This document shows, in pieces, positions 1 through 10,940 of a stretch of 64,000 nt of DNA. The stretch is from assembly GCA_018287875.1 (NCBI GenBank), contig JAGVVL010000009.1:4464001-4528000 (forward strand), read 5' to 3'. This DNA comes from Nigrospora sphaerica. Lineage: Eukaryota; Ascomycota; Sordariomycetes; Amphisphaeriales; Apiosporaceae. A model generated the notes under the pieces. It saw nothing but the letters and a program-made list of their open reading frames with translations. It had not been told where the DNA came from and did no database searches. Each line of letters begins with the position of its first letter. The stretch's first letter is position 1. Position numbers and translations under genes: made by a program.

Positions 1-384
1 GAACACAGTCTCGACCACCCCATACAGGCACTCTGCGAAGCGCGGTGCAAGGAACACATGGCGTCGCGCATGGTGGCAGTGAGGAGGGAGAGCAGGAGGA
101 GCAGGAGGAAGCTTTCGACGTCATGTGTGCGCCACGGGCTTCGACAGCTCGTGGCTCCCTTGGTGGCGCATGATCGGGCGCGGCGGCGCGATGCTCGAGA
201 CGCGGTGGCGTGACGGCCCCGTCGCCCTTCTTCGCCGCCACAATCGACGGCTTCCCCAGCTACGGCATTTTCAACGACCCCAACGCGGATATAAGAGAGA
301 GTGCGTGGCTGACTATTAATGTTTCCATGACCATGCCTATCTATACCTTGGTGACGAACACAGGCCACTCGCGCGGCAGCCTCC

Positions 385-1200
385 CTAAGCTGCAGTCAAA
401 CTGCCACTCCTTTCCTGGATGACATGGCGGATGTCGCAGTCTCGGACGACGGTAGCTAGGATCATGTAGACCTCGACCCGCGCCAGATGTTGCCCGGGGC
501 AAGGGGCGTAACCCAGGCCGAAATAGAGAGAAGGGAGCATGGTTATCGGAGACGATGAGGGGGCAGGCCGCGGCCAACGTCCCGGCAGCCAGGAGGCCTC
601 CTTCTCGGCAATATTGGCGTCGTTGAGCCAGCACTCGGGCCGGAACCGCGTGGCATCGGGAACCCATATATCCTCATCGAGCATCATGGTTCTACGTGCC
701 CGTTTTAAATTTGGCATATGAAAGGCTCAGGGCCAGAGCCACTCCCCCACCCCGAGAGGTGGCACCTACGGGACGTGGGCGGACAAGGCGGTGCTCGGGG
801 CGAAGGTGCGGCTGCTCATGGTGATGGCTTCGTCCGGGGGCACGACGCGCGCGGGCCCATGCCGAGGATGCTGAAAATGTGCGTGTCTTCTTTAAAACAG
901 GCCCGGGCCGGGCAGGCTTACCTTGGGGAACGTGGCCAAAAAGAGTTTCCGGGGCGCTTCGGTGTGGCTCATGCTCCCTTTCGGCCGACGCGATGGGACG
1001 AAGGGGCCGTACTTACGGTGCAGCGCCGTGATGGAAAGCGTCCCCCTTTCCAGGATGACCTCGCGCGTCTGCCAGAGCTGCGTCAGGGAGGCCAAGAAAG
1101 GGCCCAGCACATCACTGATGGGCGAGGGATATTGGCGGTGCAGAACCATGCTCATTACGGCCCCAGACAGACTGTCGCCAGCGCCTGCCAAGTCAAACAC
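385..1200 (-). pseudogene. Cytochrome P450 relic with central deletion
   Basis: Three P450 landmarks lie in order on the minus strand but in broken frames. An N-terminal piece (about 1200-892) has the entry motif LGPFLASLTQLW and the helix-C-like ALHRKYGPFV. A beta-sheet piece (about 867-772) reads PARVVPPDEAIT and runs into a stop. A C-terminal piece (717-385) has FRPECWL and the haem loop FGLGYAPCPGQHLA. The first two pieces are almost adjacent, so the usual 250 or so residues holding the I-helix and ExxR are missing. The Arg expected two residues before the haem Cys is also lost (Y-A-P-C). The frame also stays open upstream to about 1619, which may be a decayed membrane anchor. I read this as a dead gene and not an unspliced one. 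The family is clear; the exact ends are not. Confidence 0.75.
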
Positions 1201-1960
1201 GACAACGGGGCCGTAAGGCTACAGAAGCTATCCATTTCGACGACGCCTCGGCGTTGACGTGTGGAGACGATGGGGAATGATGCATTGCATCGATGCACAA
1301 CACCCCACGGCTATCTATTTTTCTACATGGCCAACGACCCATACCGATTCCTTTTCTTGCTGCCCAGACCATGGGGGATTCACGGGTTCGCAGTCCCGGC
1401 AACCCCAGCCTGCCAAGCCCATGACTTGAAAGCAGTGCAGCCGATTGCGGGTTCATACCTGGACCCTCGTACGACGGAGCCGACGATCACGCCCCGTGTC
1501 AGCACCGCGAACAGTATTCCGTACATGAACTCGGCTGCCGATGGCGAGATGAAGAATTGATGGACGGGGTAGCCAACATGGAGGCCGAAAGCCAAAATGC
1601 TCCAATTGGCCAATGGCATGGGTGTAATTGGCAGCCACGGCGCTAAGCGAGCGCGATGACCGTAATGAAGCTCCTTGTGCCTTTTTGTCGACGGCTGTCA
1701 GCTCGTGCCGACGAGGTAGCAACAGGGGGGGATGTATCGAGGACTGGCAATATGTCGCCTGGTACATACTTTAGGTGCATCTATTGTTAGCCGCGCGGAT
1801 AAAACCCACATGCATTCCATATTCCCTTCCTTGGAACGGGTACCCTCTCGTTAGGTCGCTGCAAAAGAACCCCCAAAGGCGACCAATTTTGGCCGGCCCA
1901 TGGGCGGAGAAACGGATCGACGGGCGCTCCCCAGGCCAAGGCCGCTTGGCAACTTGGCCA

Positions 1961-2055
1961 ACACACACACACACACACACACACAACACACACACACACA
2001 ACACACACACAACACACACACACCACACACACAACATACACACAACACACACACA
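1961..2055. repeat. (CA)n microsatellite, interrupted
   Basis: About 95 bp of AC dinucleotides interrupted by extra A or C bases (ACAACAC, ACCAC, ACATAC). On the minus strand it creates artificial Cys-Val open frames. Confidence 0.95.
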
Positions 2056-4020
2056 ATAACGGGTTACGCCTATGAAGCGCCCTCGACGGTTCACCGCGCT
2101 GACTGCATGCGCAGCCGCAGAACCGTGCGAAGAAGAATGGACGGCGGCGAGGACGGCACGGGGTGGTGTGGTGCATCCGTGATGGAGCTGGGCCCGAAGT
2201 ACGCAGGCTCATGTGACGGCAGCAGGGCAGTATTTTGTGGCCGGTGGTGTGCGTTACGGCCTCCAATCACAGCCCGTACGTCCCCCTTCCAAAGGCGAAA
2301 GAAAGACATCGTCATTCGCCCGGAACGGCAGACGCTCTCTGGCTCGGGGGGCGAAACGGAGAGGCGTCGCCCGGGCCTAGCCTCGCTTAGTCGCGACGAC
2401 GGCGCGACGGCGGCCGCGCGCGAGTTCCTACGGAAACCGTCATCTGAACCGCATCTGGTAAAGGGAGTATTGGGGCGACCGGCGCGGCGCCGCGCCGAGG
2501 CGGGACCGCTGGTGAAGGGCAGAGAAAAAGAAAGGAGACGGATGTTGGCAGCGTGAATGGGCGACCCAGACCTTGCGGGACGAGCGAGAACAAAACAAAT
2601 CACCCATGCCTTCGCAGTCCAGCCAAAGCCGCGGATGTGAGCCTCTCCTGAAGGGGCAGGGGATGGAGAGGGGCGGCATGAGGGGGGGAAACAGGGGGAA
2701 AGGAGGCCCCGTCGACGGCCTGTGGGGTTCCGGAGCCGTGGCCGGACGGGCCTGTGGGCTGATGAACCCTGCTGGAAGAGCTGGTTTTCCCAGGGCCATA
2801 CCGAAGGAGCCGGGGCGGCTCGGGCTTCTCTACTGAAGTACGCGCGGCAGTTGCTGCGGTCGATTTCTCCGTGCCCCCTAATGCTACACAAGAGGATAGG
2901 GAGGGCGGCCGAGCGGTGTGAGGGGGGAAAGGGCGGGATGGGAAGCTAGCTCGTGTATGCAGAGGGACAGTCATGAACAGCGTCGGTCCTAAACGGCCCG
3001 GCTGGGAATCAAGGGCCACTTGCATGCCCGTGCCGTTTGGCCACGACGACGATGGCTGAAGGGGCCGCGGGTAGGGCGTCGTTTCCGCCGTCATGGCAAG
3101 CCACCCGCCCGCTTTGGTTTGTACCGCGCTGCCTGCTTTTTACCTAAGAAGTGACAATGGACGTTCCGTAGTCTGAGCACTAACAGCGGTGTGGCAGCAG
3201 CTGGCGAGGGTGTTCCGAGGGCCCAGAGGCGATAGTGGGCAATAAAAAAACCCGTCCGTCGCACAAATGAACAAGAATGAAGGCAGACGCCAGGTGGGTA
3301 AGTGAAAGCAGGCAGTGCTGGGCCCGCCGAGGCAGTGTGGGTTACATTACTCTAAGTACATGTAGCAACGCATCCAGGGGATAGTTACAGCAGCTGTCGA
3401 ACACCTGGACCCATTCCATGCAGGCAAGCAGGGCCAACCGGGACGGCGAAATGCTTTGCGGCCTAGGCAAGCAAAAGCAAGCAAAAGCACAAACGCATGG
3501 TTGGTCGGCAGAGGGCTCAGACACATAAGACGTGTGGAAATTACGCTCACGTGACGGGCGCGCTGGTTTATGGTAGGGCCGCGCGTCGTCGCCTCACTCA
3601 TGTCGAAAGCGACGGGACGGATCCCTTTTGGCAATATCGGTAGCGCCTGTGCCGTAGCCCCCGGGAGGTTGAGCCAAGCAAACCGACCTGTCTCTCTGGG
3701 TTAGGTACAATAAGGCTTTAGGGAGATAGCTGCGCACGCCATACCCAGTGAAGGCATCTACCTCCTGTTAGTACTTCATACTGACGTAAAGGACGTAGTT
3801 AGGTAGGTCCTAATTTACTTCCATCCTTTACTGTGCCGCAAAGTAGTACTTCAGTACTCGAGTATAGTACTTACTTACCTAAGTACCTAGTTTCTCCCGT
3901 TATGCGCCCCCAAAATGTCCCGCGGCGGCGGCGACGGCGCGCGCGACCATGCGCAAACTTTCAATTCCGCCGCGCGACTGAGATCGGGGTAAATGATCTG
4001 TATAAGGTTCGTCTGGGCGG

Positions 4021-4045
4021 GATGGGATGGGATGGGATGGGATGG
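4021..4045. repeat. (GATGG)5 pentanucleotide repeat
   Basis: Five perfect copies of GATGG in the distal upstream region of the glucanase gene. Confidence 0.9.
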
Positions 4046-4774
4046 CCGCAGGGGGGCCTAAACCGGCTGGGGACCCTCACGGTCGCACCGCGCATGACCG
4101 TCCACGGCGCCGGGCCAGGGGCACAGTCAGTCAGTAAGGGCACATGCCTGACGCGGGCACGCGTGCGGTGGAACCTGACCAGCTTTTTACTGTTTACTGT
4201 TAACCTTGGTTGTCCACGGACGATATACATAGATCCGTTACCAAACAACCCAACGATTTGCTTTGGCACGCGCCGTAGCGTCCATGCCAGAGGTCGGATG
4301 AACACCCCTTTGTTTTGCCCTGAGCGCCACTGTCAGCCTGGTTGCTGCTTGGTTTTGGGCCGGAAATCAGGGACGGGGACTGGGAACTGGGCCGCCGTCT
4401 CCCACGTCACCCTGCGTCGTTAGACGCTCCCGACCAAGCAACAACCGGGGCCGCGTTGAGGCTGAGCCGCCGAGGTTCCGGTAAATACGAACAGGCCTGC
4501 CTTGCTCGCCCTGGTGGAGGCGCCCCCCCTCCCTCCCGGTGGTGCGCCGGCACACCCACAGAGAGGGCGCCTCGTTGACGAATCACCCCGTCCGGATGCC
4601 CGCTCAAGACCCGCTGTTTTCCCTGTGCGTCGCCCTGCTTAGCTCCGATCGCCACAGCCTGGCCGCCATCTTGCTTGTTGTCGGCGCATTCTAGAACCCG
4701 CTGATCACTCCTATTCTTCGCATCCCCCGTCCGCCCGGTGCTCGCCGTGGGCGGCCGTTGGGTGTCTTGGAGGG

Positions 4775-4782
4775 TTAAATAT
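4775..4782 (+). promoter_or_regulatory. TATA-like element of the GH17 gene
   Basis: TTAAATAT lies about 112 bp before the ATG and is followed by a pyrimidine-rich leader (about 4810-4855), a common arrangement for strongly expressed fungal cell-wall genes. Functional assignment is inference. Confidence 0.4.
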
Positions 4783-4893
4783 GAGGCACTTGGTTCCTCG
4801 AAACCGACGCTTACTCCTCCTCTTCCTCACCCACCTCCTCCTACCTCAGTCGCTCGCTAGCAACCTGTAATTATCTAATTAAATCCCTTCATT

Positions 4894-6000
4894 ATGCGTC
4901 TGTCCGCCACCGTCCTCGCCCTGGCCGCGGCCTCGGCCAACGCTGCCTGCCTCACCCGCGGCGTCAGCAACAGCACCGTCCCGACCGTGGGCCAGTCCGG
5001 CTCGACCCAGTCCGGCTCGGCTCTGAACTCCAAGGCCGTCGACGCCGAGACCGCCGCCGTCGCCGCGCCGGCCACCAACAACAAGCTGGCGGCGCCGCCG
5101 ACCAGCAACAAGCTGGCCAACCCCAAGAACATCAAGGGTTTCAACTACGGCAACCGCTTCATGAACGAGCAGCCCAAGAAGCAGGCCGATTTCGCCTACG
5201 AGTTCCGGCGCGCGCAGAACCTGCCGGGCACGAGCGGCTGGAACAGCGCCCGGCTCTACTCGATGCTGCAGTGGGGCAGCACCGATGTCATCTCGGCCAT
5301 CCCGGCCGCTATTGAGACCAAGACGTCGCTGCTGCTCGGCCTCTGGGTCTCGGGCGGGCCGGCGGCCATCGCCAATGAGCTCAACGCACTCAACGCGGCG
5401 ATCCGACAGTACGGCACCGCCTTCACCGACCTCGTCGTCGGCATCTCGGTCGGCAGCGAGGACCTCTACCGCGACGGCGCCGGCGAGGTCGGCACGGGCC
5501 CGCAGTACCTCATCGAGTGCATTGAGAAGGTCCGCGCCGCCATCGCGGGCACGGCGCTCGCCGGCGCGCCCGTCGGCCACGTCGACACTTACGACTCGTT
5601 CCTCAACGGCACGAACCGGGCCGTCATCGACCACCTCGACTGGCTTGGCTTCGACGGCTACCCCTACTGGGAGCTGACGCAGGACAACCGCATCGAGAAC
5701 GCGCACAACCGCTTCTACGACGGCTACGCCAAGACGGTCAACCTCGCCCAGGGCAAGCCCGTCTGGGTCACTGAGACCGGCTGGCCCACCATCGGCAAGA
5801 CGCAGAACCTCGCCGTCGCCAGCGTCGAAAACGCCCGCCGCTACTGGAAGGACGTCGCCTGCAGCCTCATCGAGCAGGGCGTCAACCTCTGGTGGTACGA
5901 CCTCCAGGAGTCCCAGTGGGGCCAGGCCAACCCCGACTTTGGCGTCTTCGGCGCCGGTGACCTCGGCCAGCTCCAGCCGCTCTACGACCTCAGCTGTTAA
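4894..6000 (+). CDS. Secreted GH17 beta-1,3-glucanase (cell wall)
   Basis: Single-exon gene of 368 residues. Residues 1 to about 18 form a signal peptide (MRLSATVLALAAASANA). A Ser/Thr/Ala-rich linker to about residue 82 precedes a GH17 TIM-barrel domain that opens with IKGFNYGNRF. The acid/base Glu is in VGISVGSE (Glu189) and the nucleophile in VTETGWP (Glu294). Late-barrel landmarks GFDGYPYWE and LWWYDLQES are present. There is no C-terminal hydrophobic GPI signal, so the product should be secreted or wall-associated. GH17 enzymes of this type cleave or transglycosylate beta-1,3-glucan during wall remodelling. The ATG follows an in-frame pyrimidine-rich leader and directly precedes the signal peptide. 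The long open frame opposite (4879-6054) is a composition shadow. No RIP or frameshift is seen. Confidence 0.95.
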   Translation: MRLSATVLALAAASANAACLTRGVSNSTVPTVGQSGSTQSGSALNSKAVDAETAAVAAPATNNKLAAPPTSNKLANPKNIKGFNYGNRFMNEQPKKQADFAYEFRRAQNLPGTSGWNSARLYSMLQWGSTDVISAIPAAIETKTSLLLGLWVSGGPAAIANELNALNAAIRQYGTAFTDLVVGISVGSEDLYRDGAGEVGTGPQYLIECIEKVRAAIAGTALAGAPVGHVDTYDSFLNGTNRAVIDHLDWLGFDGYPYWELTQDNRIENAHNRFYDGYAKTVNLAQGKPVWVTETGWPTIGKTQNLAVASVENARRYWKDVACSLIEQGVNLWWYDLQESQWGQANPDFGVFGAGDLGQLQPLYDLSC

Positions 6001-9000
6001 GTCGGGAGGAGGCTCTAAAGAAGGAAAAAAAAGGGAAAAACCAGACACCCGCATGCAATCCTGGATGAAGGGACCCCACGTTAGACTACATACAGAATAA
6101 TGTAATCACAGCCTAAGCCTGCTTTGCACCCAAATACCCTCGCACCGGCCCCTGAATGTGATATGCTCTGAATCATTCTCCGCCCTGCGCCCGACTCGGT
6201 TGCTCTCCGGCATGCCCTCATGCTCGCTCTTCAGTACGACCATATTCTAAATTCTCCCGATCCCAGCTATCGTATCTTCCGGATACTCAGCCCAGAAGTG
6301 AGCACACTCTCTGATGTGGACTCCGGGGTAGGCAGAAACCCACGCACCTTCCCAGAGTCTCAACTTTGGACGGTGGACGCAGAGCATCGCGCCTTCACCG
6401 TGCTGGTGATTGGTTGTATCATGTTCATAGGCGGAAGCGGCCAGCACCGTGGTAAGCGTTTGGCACTCGCTTGTGTAAGTAGGTAGGTCGCAGGTGGCGG
6501 GTGGAATGCGCAGCAAGGGAGCGAGATGCAGAGGACACATTCCTTCCTACACCTCCTGGACCCGGTCGACAAGAGTCCGTAGTTACGTCCTTTCCCGAAC
6601 AATCCCAAGCTCAACAAATGTCCAGAGGCACCACGGGCACTTACCATCCCGTCCCCGATGAATCACACCGCGTGGATGGAACCTGCTCCTTCGTCTGAAG
6701 TCGCTGTGTTGATGCCCTCGTATCATCTACCATGCCGGCCAAGCGCCTGCCCAGTTGTATCGGCGCAGCAGGTCGGGCGGGTGATGTGCCTGGGCCGGGG
6801 TTGCGGTGAAAGAGCCGACGCTCCGAGTGCGCTCCTCCTGGAAGGTGGCGTGCTGTTGCGACGGCTATGCCAAGAAGATGCCGCGGCCGGCACTTTCATC
6901 GCAGCCCATTCAATCCCTTCTCCGCCCCGCCTCCCCATTTCCCTCTCTGCCGCTCCGTGCTCTTCGAGGCGCGCCTCCCAAAGCGTCTAAAATGCATGTC
7001 CAGGCCGACGGTCCTGCGCCCTCGAGCCCGCGAACCGAAGCGCGGGAGCGGCCGTCGAGGATGAGGTGGCGACCCATCCTCGTTCCCCCGCCCGGCAGCG
7101 ACGTCGCGTCCTTGCCCCCGTGGGCGTGAGCGGAAGCCGACGGTTGGGCCCGGGCCCGGCGGCCCCGCTACATTGTGGTCCCGCCTTTCGTCGACGGGCG
7201 CCGTCCCCGGTTGTGCAGACGTGGGATTAAACGTTGCCCGCGCTTCATGCCGCGTAGTCCTGCAAACCTCAACGCGGGTGGATCACGGTGATTGGGGCAG
7301 GGCGGGAAGTCGAGGGCGCCGCCCGGCTCGTCCTTCGGCACCGGCGCATGCAGCCGGTGTGCCACGTCCAACTCCCGTGCGAGGCTAGGCCGCTTGCCAC
7401 ACCTTCACATGGGGCGTGAACGCAGAGCCGGACCGGAAAGCGCAATGTCGTCTGTGATCGAAGATTTGTCCGAGTGACGGCCATGGTAGCTGCCGCACAG
7501 CTGCAGGTGACGCCTTCAGCCCCGGTCCGGACAGCTCGTCGTCCTGACGCCGGGGGTTGCAGCGGACGTCTCGTTGCCGTCAATGTCGATAAGAGGGCCA
7601 ATCCGTCTGTTCCAATCCATAGTTGTAAAGGGTCAAGGGACGCAAGTTAGCAGCTCCCCCGGATGAAGCTGGAAGATGCTACCAGCTGTTACTGATCTCC
7701 CCATGCATCCATACCGACTAGGAACTGTGGAGGGTTGACTCCTGCGGAATACGCATTGATAGGGTGCGACGAGCAGAACGCAGACAGCTCTATTCCGTCC
7801 ATGCCATGTGCCACCGAGGAAGAACTAGGCGCGCGATGCTACGACGCCCGGAAGAGGCTCGATATGTCTTGGAGACTGGCGGCGGTGGCCCTCCTCCAGC
7901 GGTGACTTAGGCCATTTTCCCCGGTGGTGGCTACCGGCTAGAGTAGACGCCACGAAGCGGCACATGCGCGCGTCACATTACCCTGACTGCCGATGGACGA
8001 TCTCGCCCAGTACCTCGAGTATGTAGGGTTTGGGACAGAAACGTGTCGGATCCCATGCATCCATTGGTCATTGTTCGCGATTGGTCCAAGTAGGCAGGCC
8101 AGTCCTGCATGCCGATTTACATGCAGGCGGTCAATTAAGGGTTCTCCGCCCGTAGCGTTTCGTTGCGCGTTTTGTCAAAGGGCGACGACCCCGGGCTTAA
8201 GTAGGCCTCGTCCCTGCGGGGGGGACGACGATGGGACCGGCAGCCATGGACATATACTGATTACGTGCGTCCTCATCCGTTGGAGCCCTTTCGTGCCCCC
8301 GGATGCAGGGTTCGTCACGATGGTACTACGTAGGTTACGAAAGCGCCCTCGTCGTGATCGACGACGACCCTTGGCTGGGCCGGATCCGCAGCCGCGACTG
8401 GTCCTCCCGGAGCACCGGTGGCAGACCCCCCCCGTATTGGCAGTCGGGTGAAGCTGAGAGTTCCATCCAGTTTCAGGGCGATGCTCACCGCCCGCCACAC
8501 TCGGCTCATGGTCGTCATGCGTACAAGGCCCCTAAAGTTTGCAACCATACTACGGCTGCTTTTTTTTGTTTTGTATTATAAACAGGGCCCGAGCCGAGCC
8601 GGTTCCATTCGCCTCACTCCTCGGCTTCAGCGCCCATGCGGTTGGCGAAACCCACCCCCTCCCGTTTTATCTAGATGGTCGGCCGTGCTTATCAGTGGAC
8701 GCGAAGCCATATCCTGAGGGCTCCGGGACCAAGGCCTACGTGGCGCGGGGGTTTTCCGAAATGGTTGGACGGCTACTAGCAACGGCACCTGCGTGGCTGG
8801 CACGAGGCCGACCGTATGACTGACTGTACGCGACTTTGCTGGCCAAAAATACTACTAAATAACAGCAATTCCCCTCCCGGTTCGGAAGGAACAGAAGCGG
8901 AGGCGGCCCCGATACACACAGGGGGTTCGTCAGCACGGCCGTTCAATTGGACGGCGCCGTGCAGGCGCAGGACAGGCCATCCATAGCTTCGAACAGCTTC

Positions 9001-10940
9001 CGCCATCGTCCCCTCCTCCTCCCCCTCACCCAACAATCGACGACAGCCATGACAACATGCTGCACCATATCATGTGCCCCAAAGTGTTTGCAAAAGAAGC
9101 GGGCCGCCCGGTTGGGAACGCGCCCCCGAAAGCCCTGCGATGCCCGCCCCACGCCCGCGAATGACGAGCTGATAAGCCGTCGCGTGCGCGCCCTGCTGAT
9201 TCCCAGCCGGCCAGCGGGAAACGGGGGCGTGTCCCCGCGCGAGTTGAGTCCGCGTTCTGCCGGCCGGCCGGCACGCGGCTGATTGGTGGCGATGAGGGCG
9301 AGAACCATGGGCGACTGAGGATGCGCTGGTCGGTCCAACGGGCTACCGCTCTGTTGAAGGGATGGAGCCATGGCCGACAGAGCTAGAGCTTGGCGGGTCC
9401 TCCCTCCCGTCCGCGTGAGGAGGGCCATCGTCACAGGCCCGCCCGCGCGAGGCAAAAGCGCATATGATATCAGTCGGCGTGACTTTGCATGGCCCGGCTG
9501 GCCGTCGTAACCCCTCACCCTCTCCAGCGTTGAAACATGGTGGGACGGCGAATGGCACGAGCAGCAGCGCGAGGGCCCTCGGGAAAGAGGGGCGCTGGAT
9601 GGTGCTGGGGCTGGGTGATCTGTGTGGAGAGGGGGGGCGCTGCTGGTGGTAGGTGTGGTCCCTTCTGGAGGGGCCCTCTCGATTTCGAGATAGATCGACG
9701 AGATAGCCGCGTTTCCCGTTTTTTGCCCGGCCATCACCAGCCCATCACCCGTCGGCCGACAGCCTCGTCGTCGTCGTTGCCATGGCATCAATCCCGACCC
9801 TTCCTGTCGAGACCATCGTCAGGTAGGTCCATCTCCGGCGGGCCCCTCATCACACGGCCGGCCAGCAGCGATAAATATGACGGCGGGGACAGGCCAGGAC
9901 GGCGCCCCCGTTGTAAGCGCCCGAGGTGAGGGGTTACGGCTGTTTGCAACGCACAGTTGGCGAGGTTTTCTTGGTCGCGGCACGCGCTAGCCCCGTGATC
10001 TCGTCATCTGCCCGGCATACGAGGCTGAATGGATAGAAGGAAAAATTCTCTACGGTCCGCGAGGTGGAGGTCTTCTTTTTCCTCCCTCCTCTCCGGAATT
10101 GCTCGTGTTTTTCTCCCCCCCTCGAGCTCCCAGGTAGGCACGGGTTACACCGACGGCGGTAGTGGAGCCCGCACGACGACACTAAGGCCCAGAGCAGCAA
10201 GACGCGCTTCCCAATAGTCGCATGGGATGGTCACCTACAGAGCAGGAGCAACTAATACACGCAGGCAATGGCGGGAACGAGAGCAATCGCAAGGAGCTAT
10301 GGGGAAAGAGCAATCGCATGGAGGCGGGCACAAGCCCGAAATGGGTAGAGTCCAAAGCCCCATCTTCCTCTTTCGAAGACGCCAACACGAACGCCTCGGA
10401 CGCGACAAGGAAACCAAGCGTCATGATCGCCCCTCCGGCCGGCCGCTACGATACACGGTTTGGGCTCCATCCACCGCACCGGCGCTGCGCTGCTCCATAG
10501 GGGCTGCGTCGTGCCGAGCGAGTGGGGAGATACGCCCGCGCTCGAGACAGGCCATGGGCAGCCAACAAAAGCGCGCGCCGCCAAACACGGGCAGGGCGGG
10601 TGGCCATGTTGCATCCTGCGCTCCAATGGATTGCAATGGGGACCGGCGACGGCGACGCGCCCACTCACGACCCTGGCTGTCCCTCCCCCGGCGGACCCAG
10701 CTCATGCTCCCATGCCAGAGGGAGCCTATCGCCGCGACTTCACCGCTTGACACGTCCCCCAGCCGGGCTCTAGCTCCCCAGGCTGCCAGACCTGCCCGGC
10801 CATGCGCCATGCGAACAGAAAACATCCATCACGCAGAACCTGGTCCTGATCCCGGCCGGCGCGCTGCCTGCGCTCCCACTAGCACCCTGCCGCCGCTTCG
10901 TACATAGTGCACCCACGCGCAGGCTCCGACGCTGCCCGTC
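6001..10940. other. Long GC-rich intergenic region, no supported gene
   Basis: Nearly 5 kb with numerous overlapping open frames, none longer than about 280 codons and none with a recognisable domain, signal peptide or consistent codon bias. I found no tRNA or transposon in it. A lowly conserved multi-exon gene cannot be excluded by eye. Confidence 0.45.

Larger units (their letters stand above)
1201..4893. other. Intergenic, no supported gene
   Basis: GC-rich non-coding stretch. Open frames of up to about 270 codons exist on the minus strand near 2.1-3.1 kb, but they overlap others in several frames, are rich in Arg/Pro/Ser and show no recognisable domain. It holds a CA microsatellite, a GATGG run and, at about 3765-3895, many AGTACTT and AGGTA/TACCT words. 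The last kilobase is probably the upstream region of the GH17 gene. Confidence 0.5.

Noticed and set aside
2091..3094. Long overlapping minus-strand open frames (up to 266 codons)
   Set aside because: Three frames are open at once, composition is Arg/Pro/Ser-rich and no domain is seen; expected by chance in GC-rich DNA.
4879..6054. 391-codon open frame opposite the GH17 gene
   Set aside because: Acidic/Val-rich antisense shadow produced by the GC-ending codons of the real gene.
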